13,552 nucleotides of DNA from JAYSFC01 sp041913505 (GTDB lineage Bacteria; Pseudomonadota; Gammaproteobacteria; Burkholderiales; Burkholderiaceae_C): positions 1 through 13,552 of the forward strand of contig JAYSFC010000110.1 in NCBI GenBank assembly GCA_041913505.1, in the 5' to 3' direction. Of the stretch, positions 1 to 5,680 are shown one piece after another. The notes under the pieces were generated by a model, which did not search any database, was not told the DNA's origin, and worked only from the letters and a program-made list of their open reading frames with translations. Position numbers and translations under genes: made by a program. The stretch's first letter is position 1; each line of letters begins with the position of its first letter.

Positions 1-51
1 GTGTCGCTCCAGCTGCTCCACCCTCCTGTGCAACCCCTCGAACGGCTTGCC

Positions 52-55
52 GTGT
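52..55. repeat. Target-site duplication GTGT, left copy
   Basis: GTGT directly precedes the left terminal repeat of the IS3-family element and recurs at 2650-2653 directly after the right terminal repeat. A 4-bp duplication is usual for IS407-type IS3 elements and shows that the outer element inserted as a unit before it was itself interrupted. Confidence 0.85.
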
Positions 56-85
56 TGACCTGCAACCCGCTACCCGTACCAAGGC
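56..85 (+). repeat. IS3-family left terminal inverted repeat
   Basis: It starts TGACCTGC and contains ACCCGTACC followed by AAGGC. It matches the inverted right end at 2622-2649 apart from a short variable block after the first eight bases. These ends would be bound and cut by OrfAB. Confidence 0.85.
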
Positions 86-118
86 AATAGAGAATCCGCG
101 CAACCGAGAGGAAGCGCG

Positions 119-289
119 ATGCGCAAGAGCAGGTACACGGACGAACAGATCATTGGGTTCATCAAACAGGCCGACGCTGGCATGAGCGTTGCGGACCTGT
201 GCCGCCGAGAGGGTTTCAGCTCGGCCACGTTCTACATGTATGGACTCCCTGTTGAATGCAATGGACTGGAAGCGCGACTGCTGGGTTGA
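119..289 (+). pseudogene. IS3-family orfA, 5' fragment (HTH part), broken by the IS1111-group insertion
   Basis: The ATG at 119 follows a good ribosome binding site (GAGAGGAA at about 107-114). The first 39 codons encode the amino-terminal helix-turn-helix of an IS3/IS407 OrfA: it starts MRKSRYTDEQIIGFIKQ and reaches GFSSATFY just before the break. OrfA normally binds the IS ends and is fused to OrfB by frameshifting. After base 236 the frame runs into the nested element and stops at TGA 287-289, giving a 56-residue product without the leucine-zipper half. The missing half resumes at 1580 with the codons for KWRAKFGG. Joining 119-236 to 1580-1728 gives an uninterrupted 88-codon gene, the family's usual length. 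The gene was therefore intact until the insertion. Confidence 0.9.
240..250 (+). repeat. IS1111-group subterminal inverted repeat, transposase-distal (IRR)
   Basis: ATGGACTCCCT is an exact inverted copy of AGGGAGTCCAT at 1562-1572. Three element bases (TGT, 237-239) lie outside it. Confidence 0.88.
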
Positions 290-481
290 TTGAGGACATA
301 CGTGTCGATTGCATACATGTATTCGGCGTCACGACGGTGTCGGCGCCCCGATGGAATCCGCGCATCCAGGCCTCAACAAATGGCAGGCCTCGAGACTGGG
401 CCGTTATAAAACTCAGGTTCCCTGGATGTCGGATCGACCGATGTGCCATCAATGAACTACAGCGCGCTTGACAGAACTTGA
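251..481 (-). ncRNA. Putative seekRNA / bridge RNA region of the IS1111-group element
   Basis: This stretch lies directly downstream of the transposase stop and inside the right subterminal repeat, with no credible gene. In IS1111-group elements the guide RNA is encoded in this position (established for the group; here by analogy). Read on the minus strand it contains a hairpin with arms AGGCCT (385-390 and 368-373) and loop GCCATTTGTTG. The loop plus its closing bases (373-385) can pair with the plus strand at the target, TCTACA|AGTGGCG: 9 Watson-Crick pairs, 3 G-U wobbles and 1 mismatch over 13 positions, with the insertion point near the middle. A second hairpin follows, with GGCG/CGCC (344-347, 325-328) and CGAC/GTCG (339-342, 332-335) stems. 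The exact RNA ends cannot be read from the sequence. Expression and function are inferred. Confidence 0.62.
368..390 (-). other. Guide hairpin with predicted target-binding loop
   Basis: The 6-bp arms AGGCCT/AGGCCT close an 11-base loop. In plus orientation the loop with closing bases reads TCAACAAATGGCA, against the reconstructed target TCTACAAGTGGCG (231-236 joined to 1580-1586). Ten of 13 bases are identical. Two of the three differences are A-to-G changes that a U in the RNA still tolerates as G-U wobble; the third is a real mismatch. Confidence 0.6.
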
Positions 482-1501
482 TCAGACGGCGAGACGATAG
501 TCCTCCTTCTTGGCTAGCAGCACCCAGATCACCCGAGCCATCTTGTTGGCGATGGCGACGATCGCCTTCGGCGCGCCTCGTCGACTTGCCACTTCAAGCG
601 CCCAAGCGTGCTTGGCGTCGGACTTCTTCGGCGCCGTCCTGAGCACGGCCCGCGCACCGTGGACCAGCAAGGTACGAAGGTATTTGTCCCCTCGCTTGGT
701 GATGCCCAAGAGCTGCCGCCGGTCTCCGCTGGAATGTTGTCGCGGGACCAGCCCCAGCCAGGCTGCGAAGTGGCGACCGTTCTTGAACTCCAACGGATCG
801 CCCACTGCGGCAACAAAGGCTGTGGCCGTCTTCGGGCCAACGCCTTCGATACGGGCGATGCGCTGACACGCCTCACTGCTCTGGAAGATGGCATCGATGT
901 GCCGGTCGAACGCCTTGATGCGCTCGTCGAGGTCGCGCAGCTCATCCATGAGTTCCGTGAGCATTGTTCGCAGAATGGGTGTGAGCGCGTTGTCCGGGTC
1001 TTGGGCAATCACGGGCACCTCTCTGCGCACCCGGCTCACGGCCTTGGCGAAGACGATGCCACGCTCGGCAAGAATGCCCCTGATTTGACAGACCAGCCCC
1101 GTGCGTTCATTGACGAGCCGCGTGCGAACGCGGTGCAAGCTCTGTATGTCCTGCTGTTCGACCGTCTTGATGGGCACGAAGCGCATGTTGGGTCGCTGCA
1201 TGGCATCACAGATCGCTTCAGCGTCGTTCCCGTCGTTCTTGCAGCCCTTGACGAAGGGGCGAACGAACTGCGGGCTGATCAACTTCACCTCGTGCCCGAA
1301 TCGTCTGAACACGCGGCCCCAATGGTGGGCGGAAGCGCATGCCTCCATGGCGATCTGGCACGGGGCCAAGTTGGCCACGAAGGCGCTGAGCTGATCACGC
1401 ATTAGCCGTCGCTTGAAGACGAGCGCGCCGTCGCTTGCGGCGCCGTGGAGCTGGAATACGTTCTTGGCAAGATCGATGGCCAGGAAGCGGCACTCAGGCA
1501 T
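482..1501 (-). CDS. IS110-family (IS1111 group) DEDD transposase
   Basis: This 339-residue recombinase moves the nested element by a RuvC-like mechanism directed by a guide RNA. The amino-terminal DEDD_Tnp domain shows the four acidic residues in the expected places: D10 in AIDLAKN, E53 in AMEACAS, and D90 and D93 in KNDGNDAEA. A helical linker follows (about 120-210). The carboxy-terminal Tnp_20 domain begins with the helix-hairpin-helix-like RIEGVGPKTA and contains GLVPRQHSSGDRRQLLGIT, where the serine pair at 257-258 is the likely nucleophile site. The ATG at 1501 has a strong ribosome binding site, AAGGAG, 7 bases upstream (1508-1513). The gene is full length and intact. It is oriented opposite to the IS3 element around it. 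In the integrated form no good promoter is visible; one would form at the joined ends of the circle. Confidence 0.96.
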   Translation of the reverse strand: MPECRFLAIDLAKNVFQLHGAASDGALVFKRRLMRDQLSAFVANLAPCQIAMEACASAHHWGRVFRRFGHEVKLISPQFVRPFVKGCKNDGNDAEAICDAMQRPNMRFVPIKTVEQQDIQSLHRVRTRLVNERTGLVCQIRGILAERGIVFAKAVSRVRREVPVIAQDPDNALTPILRTMLTELMDELRDLDERIKAFDRHIDAIFQSSEACQRIARIEGVGPKTATAFVAAVGDPLEFKNGRHFAAWLGLVPRQHSSGDRRQLLGITKRGDKYLRTLLVHGARAVLRTAPKKSDAKHAWALEVASRRGAPKAIVAIANKMARVIWVLLAKKEDYRLAV

Positions 1502-1507
1502 GGCAGT

Positions 1508-1513
1508 CTCCTT
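1508..1513 (-). promoter_or_regulatory. Ribosome binding site of the IS110-family transposase
   Basis: AAGGAG on the minus strand lies 6 bases before the ATG at 1499-1501. It fixes the start given and is stronger than most ribosome binding sites in this window. Confidence 0.8.
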
Positions 1514-1561
1514 CAGGTGGGCGGGAACGCGATCCTGTGGGCAGGTTACGCGTCGCCATGG

Positions 1562-1572
1562 AGGGAGTCCAT
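1562..1572 (-). repeat. IS1111-group subterminal inverted repeat, transposase-proximal (IRL)
   Basis: AGGGAGTCCAT is the exact inverted partner of 240-250. Seven element bases (CCCATTA, 1573-1579) lie outside it, matching the asymmetric 7/3 spacing of IS1111 elements. Confidence 0.88.
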
Positions 1573-1579
1573 CCCATTA

Positions 1580-1728
1580 AGTGGCGGGCGAAGTTCGGCG
1601 GCATGGAGGCCAGCGACGCCAAGCGGCTACGCGATCTGGAGGCCGAGAACAACCGGCTCAAGAAGCTGCTGGCCGAAGCGGTGTTGGACAACGAGGCGCT
1701 GAAGGTGGCCTTTGGCGTAAAGCGCTGA
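1580..1728 (+). pseudogene. IS3-family orfA, 3' fragment (leucine-zipper part)
   Basis: This is the second half of the split orfA. It encodes KWRAKFGGMEASDAKRL and then a heptad-rich coiled coil (about 20 residues with Leu spacing, LEAENNRLKKLL), ending FGVKR and TGA at 1726-1728. The coiled coil mediates OrfA/OrfAB dimerisation in this family. An ATG inside the nested element (1558) is in frame and could start a short zipper-only peptide, but it has no ribosome binding site. Near the end, A-AAG at 1719-1722 is a plausible -1 slip site leading into the orfB frame, as in other IS3 elements. Confidence 0.88.
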
Positions 1729-2591
1729 GCCCACCGGCGAAGCGTCGCGCGGTGGGCCGGATGTTGGAATCGACCTCGATCAGTGAACGGAGGGCCTGTG
1801 CTTTGGTGGGCTTGGCGCGTGACAGCTGGCGGCATCCGCCCCAGCGCGCGCAGCACGACCTCACCACGAGCCGGCGTATCGTGGAGTTGGCGCATGAGCG
1901 GCGTCGCTTCGGCTACCGGCGCATTGCCGACCTGCTGCGGGCTGAAGGAACGAAGGTCAACGACAAACGCGTCTATAGGCTCTACAGGCTGGCTGAGCTG
2001 TCGGTGCGCAAGCGCCGCGGCAAGCAGCGCCTGAAGCTCGAACGCGTGCCGCTGCAGCAATGCCAGAGCGTCAACGAGGTCTGGAGCATGGATTTCGTCA
2101 GCGACAGCTTGTCCAGTGGGCGGCGCATCAAATGCCTGACCGTCACCGATGACTTCAGCCATGAATGCGTGGACATAGCAGTCGATCACGGCATCAGCGG
2201 CGCGTACGTTGTGCGCGTGCTGGAGCAGGTGGCGCTGTTCCGCGGCTATCCACAGGCCGTGAGAACCGACCAGGGGCCGGAGTTCACCAGCCGGGCTTTC
2301 ATGGCGTGGGCGCAGGCCAAGGGCGTGCGCCACATCCTCAACCAGCCGGGCAAGCCCACGCAGAATGCGTACATCGAGAGCTTCAACGGCAAGTTCCGCG
2401 ACGAGTGCTTGAACGAGCACTGGTTCCAGAGCCTGAAGCAGGCACGTGTTGAAATTGCTCGCTGGAGGATCGACTACAACGAGGTCTGGCCGCACAGCAG
2501 TTGCGGGCGGATGCCGCCAGCGAAGTTTGCAGCCATGCATCGACAGACAACCAGCGGCACCGCGTCGGCGCCGCTGCAAACCCAGGAGTAA
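1719..2591 (+). CDS. IS3-family transposase OrfB (DDE integrase domain)
   Basis: This is the catalytic half of the IS3/IS407 transposase. It lies in the -1 frame relative to orfA and is normally made as an OrfAB fusion by slippage near 1719; the first in-frame ATG is at 1761. It starts with an HTH_21-like segment (SISERRACALVGLARDSW, then RRFGYRRIADLLRAEG). The rve integrase core follows with D in VWSMDFVSD, D in AVRTDQGPEF and E in NAYIESFNGKFRDECLN, so the DDE triad is complete. The carboxy end has the typical YNEVWPHSSCGRMPPAKFA. Its 5' partner orfA is broken by the nested IS, so the fusion protein cannot be made from this copy. The catalytic frame itself is undamaged, which suggests the disruption is fairly recent. 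Confidence 0.93.
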   Translation, partial: KALSPPAKRRAVGRMLESTSISERRACALVGLARDSWRHPPQRAQHDLTTSRRIVELAHERRRFGYRRIADLLRAEGTKVNDKRVYRLYRLAELSVRKRRGKQRLKLERVPLQQCQSVNEVWSMDFVSDSLSSGRRIKCLTVTDDFSHECVDIAVDHGISGAYVVRVLEQVALFRGYPQAVRTDQGPEFTSRAFMAWAQAKGVRHILNQPGKPTQNAYIESFNGKFRDECLNEHWFQSLKQARVEIARWRIDYNEVWPHSSCGRMPPAKFAAMHRQTTSGTASAPLQTQE

Positions 2592-2621
2592 TCTCCTTCA
2601 ACCCAGCGGATTCCTCAAATC

Positions 2622-2649
2622 GCCTGGTACGGGTTCTGGGGGCAGGTCA
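2622..2649 (-). repeat. IS3-family right terminal inverted repeat
   Basis: Read inward on the minus strand it starts TGACCTGC and contains ACCCGTACC and AGGC, pairing with the left end at 56-85. It is followed directly by the GTGT duplication. Confidence 0.85.
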
Positions 2650-2653
2650 GTGT
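2650..2653. repeat. Target-site duplication GTGT, right copy
   Basis: It matches the GTGT at 52-55 on the other side of the IS3-family element. Confidence 0.85.
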
Positions 2654-2726
2654 GACGGCAGCGTCAGCGTGCCTCCGGGTAACCCGCGGTACCTTTGCAA
2701 TGCATAAAGAAGCAGATTTCGAGCAT

Positions 2727-2762
2727 AAAAAAGCCCCGGGGGCCTTGGCACACCGGAGCTTT
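2727..2762 (-). terminator. Intrinsic terminator of the efflux operon
   Basis: On the minus strand AAGCTCCGG (2753-2761) pairs over 9 bp, with one G-U pair, with CCGGGGCTT (2731-2739), and the stem runs straight into six T residues (2727-2732). It lies about 24 bases after the stop codon of the emrB-like gene, where the marR-OMF-emrA-emrB transcript should end. Confidence 0.88.
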
Positions 2763-2785
2763 GCAGTCGTTACGGCTCGGGCGGG

Positions 2786-4360
2786 CTAATGGGCTCCGCC
2801 TGCATCGACCGATGCGCCGCTCATGATCCGAGGCGGTCGGCGTGTCAGCCAGATCAACCCGATCAGCATGATGAACAGATAGGCCGAACCAAGGAAGATA
2901 TCGTCCACGGCGCGCGTGAAGGCCTGCTGGTCGATGAGCCGGTTCACCTGGGCCAGTGCCTGATCGGGGCTGAGCCCTGCCGCCCGCAGAGCGTCGAGCG
3001 TGGCAGCGAAAGGCCCCTGCCCCTGGACCAATGGCTCGGTCATGTGCGCGTGGTGCATGGCTGCTCGGCTGTCCCACAGCGTGGTGGCAATCGACGTACC
3101 CATGGCGCCTGCGGTGATGCGGGTGAAGTTGCTTAAACCCGCCGCTGCGGGAATGCGTTCTGGCGCAATACCCGCCAAGGTGAGCGTTGTCAGCGGAATG
3201 AAGAAAAATGCCATGGCCGCACCCTGGATCAGGGTCGGTACGAGGATGTGCACGAAGTCGGCCTGTACCGTGAAGTTAGAGCGCAGCCACAGTACCAGTG
3301 CAAATACGACGAAGGCGCCCGTAGCCATACGCCTGGGGTCCCACTGGCTGACCTTGCGTCCCACGAGCGGGGTGAGCAGGATAGCAAACAGGCCGACCGG
3401 TGCGAGCGCCATGCCAGCGGCCGTGGCGGTGTAGCCCATCCATTGCTGTAGCCACAGCGGCATGAGCACGACGTTTCCGAAGAACAGAGCGTAGGCCACC
3501 GATAGCGCCAGCGCACCGAAGGCGAAGTTGCGCCGTGCGAAGAGGCGCAGGTCCACCACGGGATGCTCGTCGGTCAACTCCCAGACCACGAACACCGCGA
3601 AAGCCACTACGGCCACGACAGCGAGCGTGACGATCTCGCCAGAGGCGAACCAGTCCAGTTCCTTGCCCTTGTCCAGCATGAGCTGCAAGGCGCCCACCCA
3701 GAGCACGAGCAAAGTGAGGCCGACGGTATCAATGGGCAGCTTGCGCGTGGGCGTCTCACGGTGGCGGTAAATGCTCCAGGTCAGCGTGGCGGCGACCAGG
3801 CCCACGGGAACGTTGATGTAAAAGATCCAGGGCCAGGAGATGTTGTCCGTGATCCATCCGCCGAGCAGCGGCCCCACCACGGGGGCGACCAGCGTGGTCA
3901 CACCCCACAGGGCCAGGGCCGTGCCGGCCTTGGAGCGCGGATAGCTCGCGAGCAGCAGGGTCTGCGATAGCGGAATCATGGGGCCCGCAACCAGACCCTG
4001 TAGCACGCGAAAGAGCACGAGCATCTCGAGCGAGGGCGCGAAGCCGCAGAGCCACGAGGTCAGAACGAACAGCAACACGCTCATGGTGAACAGGCGCACA
4101 GCGCCAAAGCGTTGCGTGAGCCAGCCCGTGAGCGGCACGGAGATGGCGTTGGCCACCCCGAAGCTCGTAATGACCCAGGTGCCCTGGCCCGGGCTCACGC
4201 CGAGGTCACCCGCGATGGCGGGTAGCGACACGTTGGCGATCGAGGAGTCGAGCACGTTCATGAACGTGGCCAGCGACAGCGATAGTGTCCCCAACAGCAG
4301 CGGGGTGCCGTGCAGCGGCGCCGGAATGGCGGGCTGCGCAGCCGAAGTGGCGGAACTCAT
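2786..4360 (-). CDS. emrB: EmrB/QacA-type multidrug efflux MFS transporter (DHA2 family, 14 TMS)
   Basis: This 524-residue inner-membrane, proton-driven drug exporter is the pump of a tripartite system with the adjacent adaptor and outer-membrane factor. The first membrane segment carries LDSSIANVSLPAI with D38, a DHA2 signature. Residues 79-91 (GWLTQRFGAVRLF) are motif A, RVLQG (118-122) is motif B, and VAPVVGPLLGGW (158-169) is the antiporter motif C. Hydrophobic segments along the whole length fit 14 transmembrane helices, and the length is normal for EmrB. The start lies 21 bases after the adaptor's stop, so it is the last gene of the operon. An intrinsic terminator follows the stop. Substrates cannot be read from sequence; relatives export hydrophobic weak acids, uncouplers, fusaric acid and antibiotics. 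Confidence 0.94.
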   Translation of the reverse strand: MSSATSAAQPAIPAPLHGTPLLLGTLSLSLATFMNVLDSSIANVSLPAIAGDLGVSPGQGTWVITSFGVANAISVPLTGWLTQRFGAVRLFTMSVLLFVLTSWLCGFAPSLEMLVLFRVLQGLVAGPMIPLSQTLLLASYPRSKAGTALALWGVTTLVAPVVGPLLGGWITDNISWPWIFYINVPVGLVAATLTWSIYRHRETPTRKLPIDTVGLTLLVLWVGALQLMLDKGKELDWFASGEIVTLAVVAVVAFAVFVVWELTDEHPVVDLRLFARRNFAFGALALSVAYALFFGNVVLMPLWLQQWMGYTATAAGMALAPVGLFAILLTPLVGRKVSQWDPRRMATGAFVVFALVLWLRSNFTVQADFVHILVPTLIQGAAMAFFFIPLTTLTLAGIAPERIPAAAGLSNFTRITAGAMGTSIATTLWDSRAAMHHAHMTEPLVQGQGPFAATLDALRAAGLSPDQALAQVNRLIDQQAFTRAVDDIFLGSAYLFIMLIGLIWLTRRPPRIMSGASVDAGGAH

Positions 4361-4381
4361 GTGTGGTCCAGTTCTCTCGGA

Positions 4382-5623
4382 TCAGTGCTGCTGCGTGGCC
4401 TGGGCTGCCGGTGCTGTGGCGATCACCTTTCGGCCCAGGTTGGCACTGATGATGCGGTTCACATAGGTGTCGGCGTCGCGCATCTGGGCCTCGAACACGG
4501 CTGTCGAGGCTACGGGCGCGTTGCGCGGGGCGTCGGACAGGGTTTTGCCGTCCTGTTGGGCCACATCGACCGAGACTTCCATCGACAGGCCCACGCGCAG
4601 TGGGTTGGCCTTGACTTCTGCGGCGTCGAGTGCAATGCGCACGGGAACGCGCTGCACCACCTTGATCCAGTTGCCCGTCGCGTTCTGAGCAGGTAGCAGT
4701 GCAAACGCCGCGCCCGTGCCGGCGCCCAGGCCGACGACGGTGCCGTGGTAGACCACCTTGCTGCCATAGACATCGGCCTCGAGTTCGGCCGGCTGGCCGA
4801 TGCGCAACTTCTGCAGTTGGCTTTCCTTGAAGTTGGCGTCCACCCAGAGCTGGTCGAGCGCCACCACGGTCATGAGCGGCGCGCCGGCCGCGATGCGCTG
4901 CCCGATCTGCACGCCGCGCTTGGCGACGTGGCCGTCGAGTGGAGCGACCAGCGTAGAGCGCTGCAGCGCCAGATAGGCCTCGTGCACCTTGGCGGCGGCA
5001 CGTTGCACGTTGGGGTGCTGTTCCACGGTGGTGCCGTCGGTTTGTGCCTGGCTCGCGGCCAGCTGCTCGCGAGCGGCCTGCACGGCCGACTGGGCGGCAG
5101 CGGCTGCGCTGCGTGCCGCCGCGAGTTGCGCCGTGGCATGCTGGAACTCTTCCTTGCCCACGGCGCCCGTGCTGACCAGGGGCTGGCGGCGGGTCACGTC
5201 GTCCTGCGCGCGGGCCAGATCGGCCTGCATGCGGGCGAAGTCGGCCTCGCGCAGCTTTACCTGAGCCTGGAGGGCCGCGTTGTTGGTGAACAGCGTACGC
5301 ACCTCGCGGACCGTCTGCGCAAGTTGGGCGCGGGCTTGCTCCAGAGCGACCTGCGCATCGGCGGCATCGAGCTTGACCAGGGGCTGGCCGGCACGCACGA
5401 AGTCGGTGTCGTCAGCGTCGATGGCGACCACGGTGCCGCCGACCTGCGGCGTGATCTGCACCACGTTGCCCGCCACGTAGGCGTTGTCGGTGGTTTCGAA
5501 GTGGCGTGCATGGACCCAGTGCCAGCCGCCCCAGGCAATACCGCCCAGGACCACTGCGGTGGCAATCAGGGTGAGGCCGCGGCGGCGGGTGGTGCTGGGC
5601 GTGTTGGGGGTGGTATCGCTCAT
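4382..5623 (-). CDS. emrA: HlyD/EmrA-type membrane fusion (adaptor) protein
   Basis: This 413-residue periplasmic adaptor links the MFS pump to the outer-membrane factor. A short cytoplasmic tail (RRR at 13-15) is followed by one signal-anchor helix (about 16-37). Then comes the family hallmark TTDNAYVAGNVVQITPQVGG (44-63), the first half of the lipoyl-like domain. A long Ala/Gln-rich coiled-coil hairpin spans about 90-220. The second lipoyl half is STLVAPLDGHVAKRGVQIG, followed by a beta-barrel domain with LLPAQNATGNWIKVVQRVPV, which is highly typical of EmrA. The carboxy tail is Ala/Gln rich. The start gives a complete anchor; the ribosome binding site is weak (AGAGA). The spacing of 57 bases to the upstream OMF and 21 bases to emrB supports one transcript. 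Confidence 0.94.
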   Translation of the reverse strand: MSDTTPNTPSTTRRRGLTLIATAVVLGGIAWGGWHWVHARHFETTDNAYVAGNVVQITPQVGGTVVAIDADDTDFVRAGQPLVKLDAADAQVALEQARAQLAQTVREVRTLFTNNAALQAQVKLREADFARMQADLARAQDDVTRRQPLVSTGAVGKEEFQHATAQLAAARSAAAAAQSAVQAAREQLAASQAQTDGTTVEQHPNVQRAAAKVHEAYLALQRSTLVAPLDGHVAKRGVQIGQRIAAGAPLMTVVALDQLWVDANFKESQLQKLRIGQPAELEADVYGSKVVYHGTVVGLGAGTGAAFALLPAQNATGNWIKVVQRVPVRIALDAAEVKANPLRVGLSMEVSVDVAQQDGKTLSDAPRNAPVASTAVFEAQMRDADTYVNRIISANLGRKVIATAPAAQATQQH

Positions 5624-5680
5624 GGTGTGGATCTCTGTGTTTTTCGTTTTCGGTGTGTGTACGGGTGGCTGGCGCGCGGG

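Larger units (their letters stand above)
237..1579 (-). mobile_element. IS110-family, IS1111-group insertion sequence nested in the IS3 orfA
   Basis: The element is 1343 bp with one transposase on the minus strand. Subterminal inverted repeats ATGGACTCCCT (240-250) and AGGGAGTCCAT (1562-1572) lie 3 bp and 7 bp from the two ends. In transposase orientation this is 7 bp outside the left repeat and 3 bp outside the right repeat, the spacing reported for IS1111-type elements. There is no target duplication. Removal gives TTCTACA joined to AGTGGCGG, which restores the conserved codons for Phe-Tyr-Lys-Trp-Arg of orfA. The exact edge is ambiguous by one A (236 or 1579). The layout is also that of the IS1111 group: 78 bp before the transposase and a long 245-bp non-coding stretch after it. 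Confidence 0.93.
56..2649 (+). mobile_element. IS3-family (IS407-like) insertion sequence, interrupted by an IS1111-group element
   Basis: Both ends begin TGACCTGC when read inward. The left end (56-85) and the inverted right end (2622-2649) also share ACCCGTACC and AGGC with a one-base gap, so they form imperfect terminal inverted repeats of about 28-30 bp. The bases outside are GTGT on both sides (52-55 and 2650-2653), a 4-bp target duplication as expected for the IS407 group. Inside are orfA and orfB in the usual +1/-1 frame arrangement. The element spans 2594 bp, but subtracting the 1343-bp nested element leaves 1251 bp, normal for this group. Because orfA is split, this copy should not transpose by itself unless the inner element leaves. 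Confidence 0.93.

Noticed and set aside
216..471. Small open frames (71 and 78 residues) in the non-coding 3' part of the IS1111-group element
   Set aside because: No similarity that I recognise and no good ribosome binding site. The region is better explained as the guide-RNA segment.
608..1405. 265-residue plus-strand open frame opposite the IS110-family transposase
   Set aside because: It is antisense to a transposase with all four catalytic acidic residues, and has no ribosome binding site or domain.
1494..2579. 361-residue minus-strand open frame across IS3 orfB
   Set aside because: It crosses the boundary of the nested IS and lies opposite a frame with an intact DDE triad. No recognisable family.
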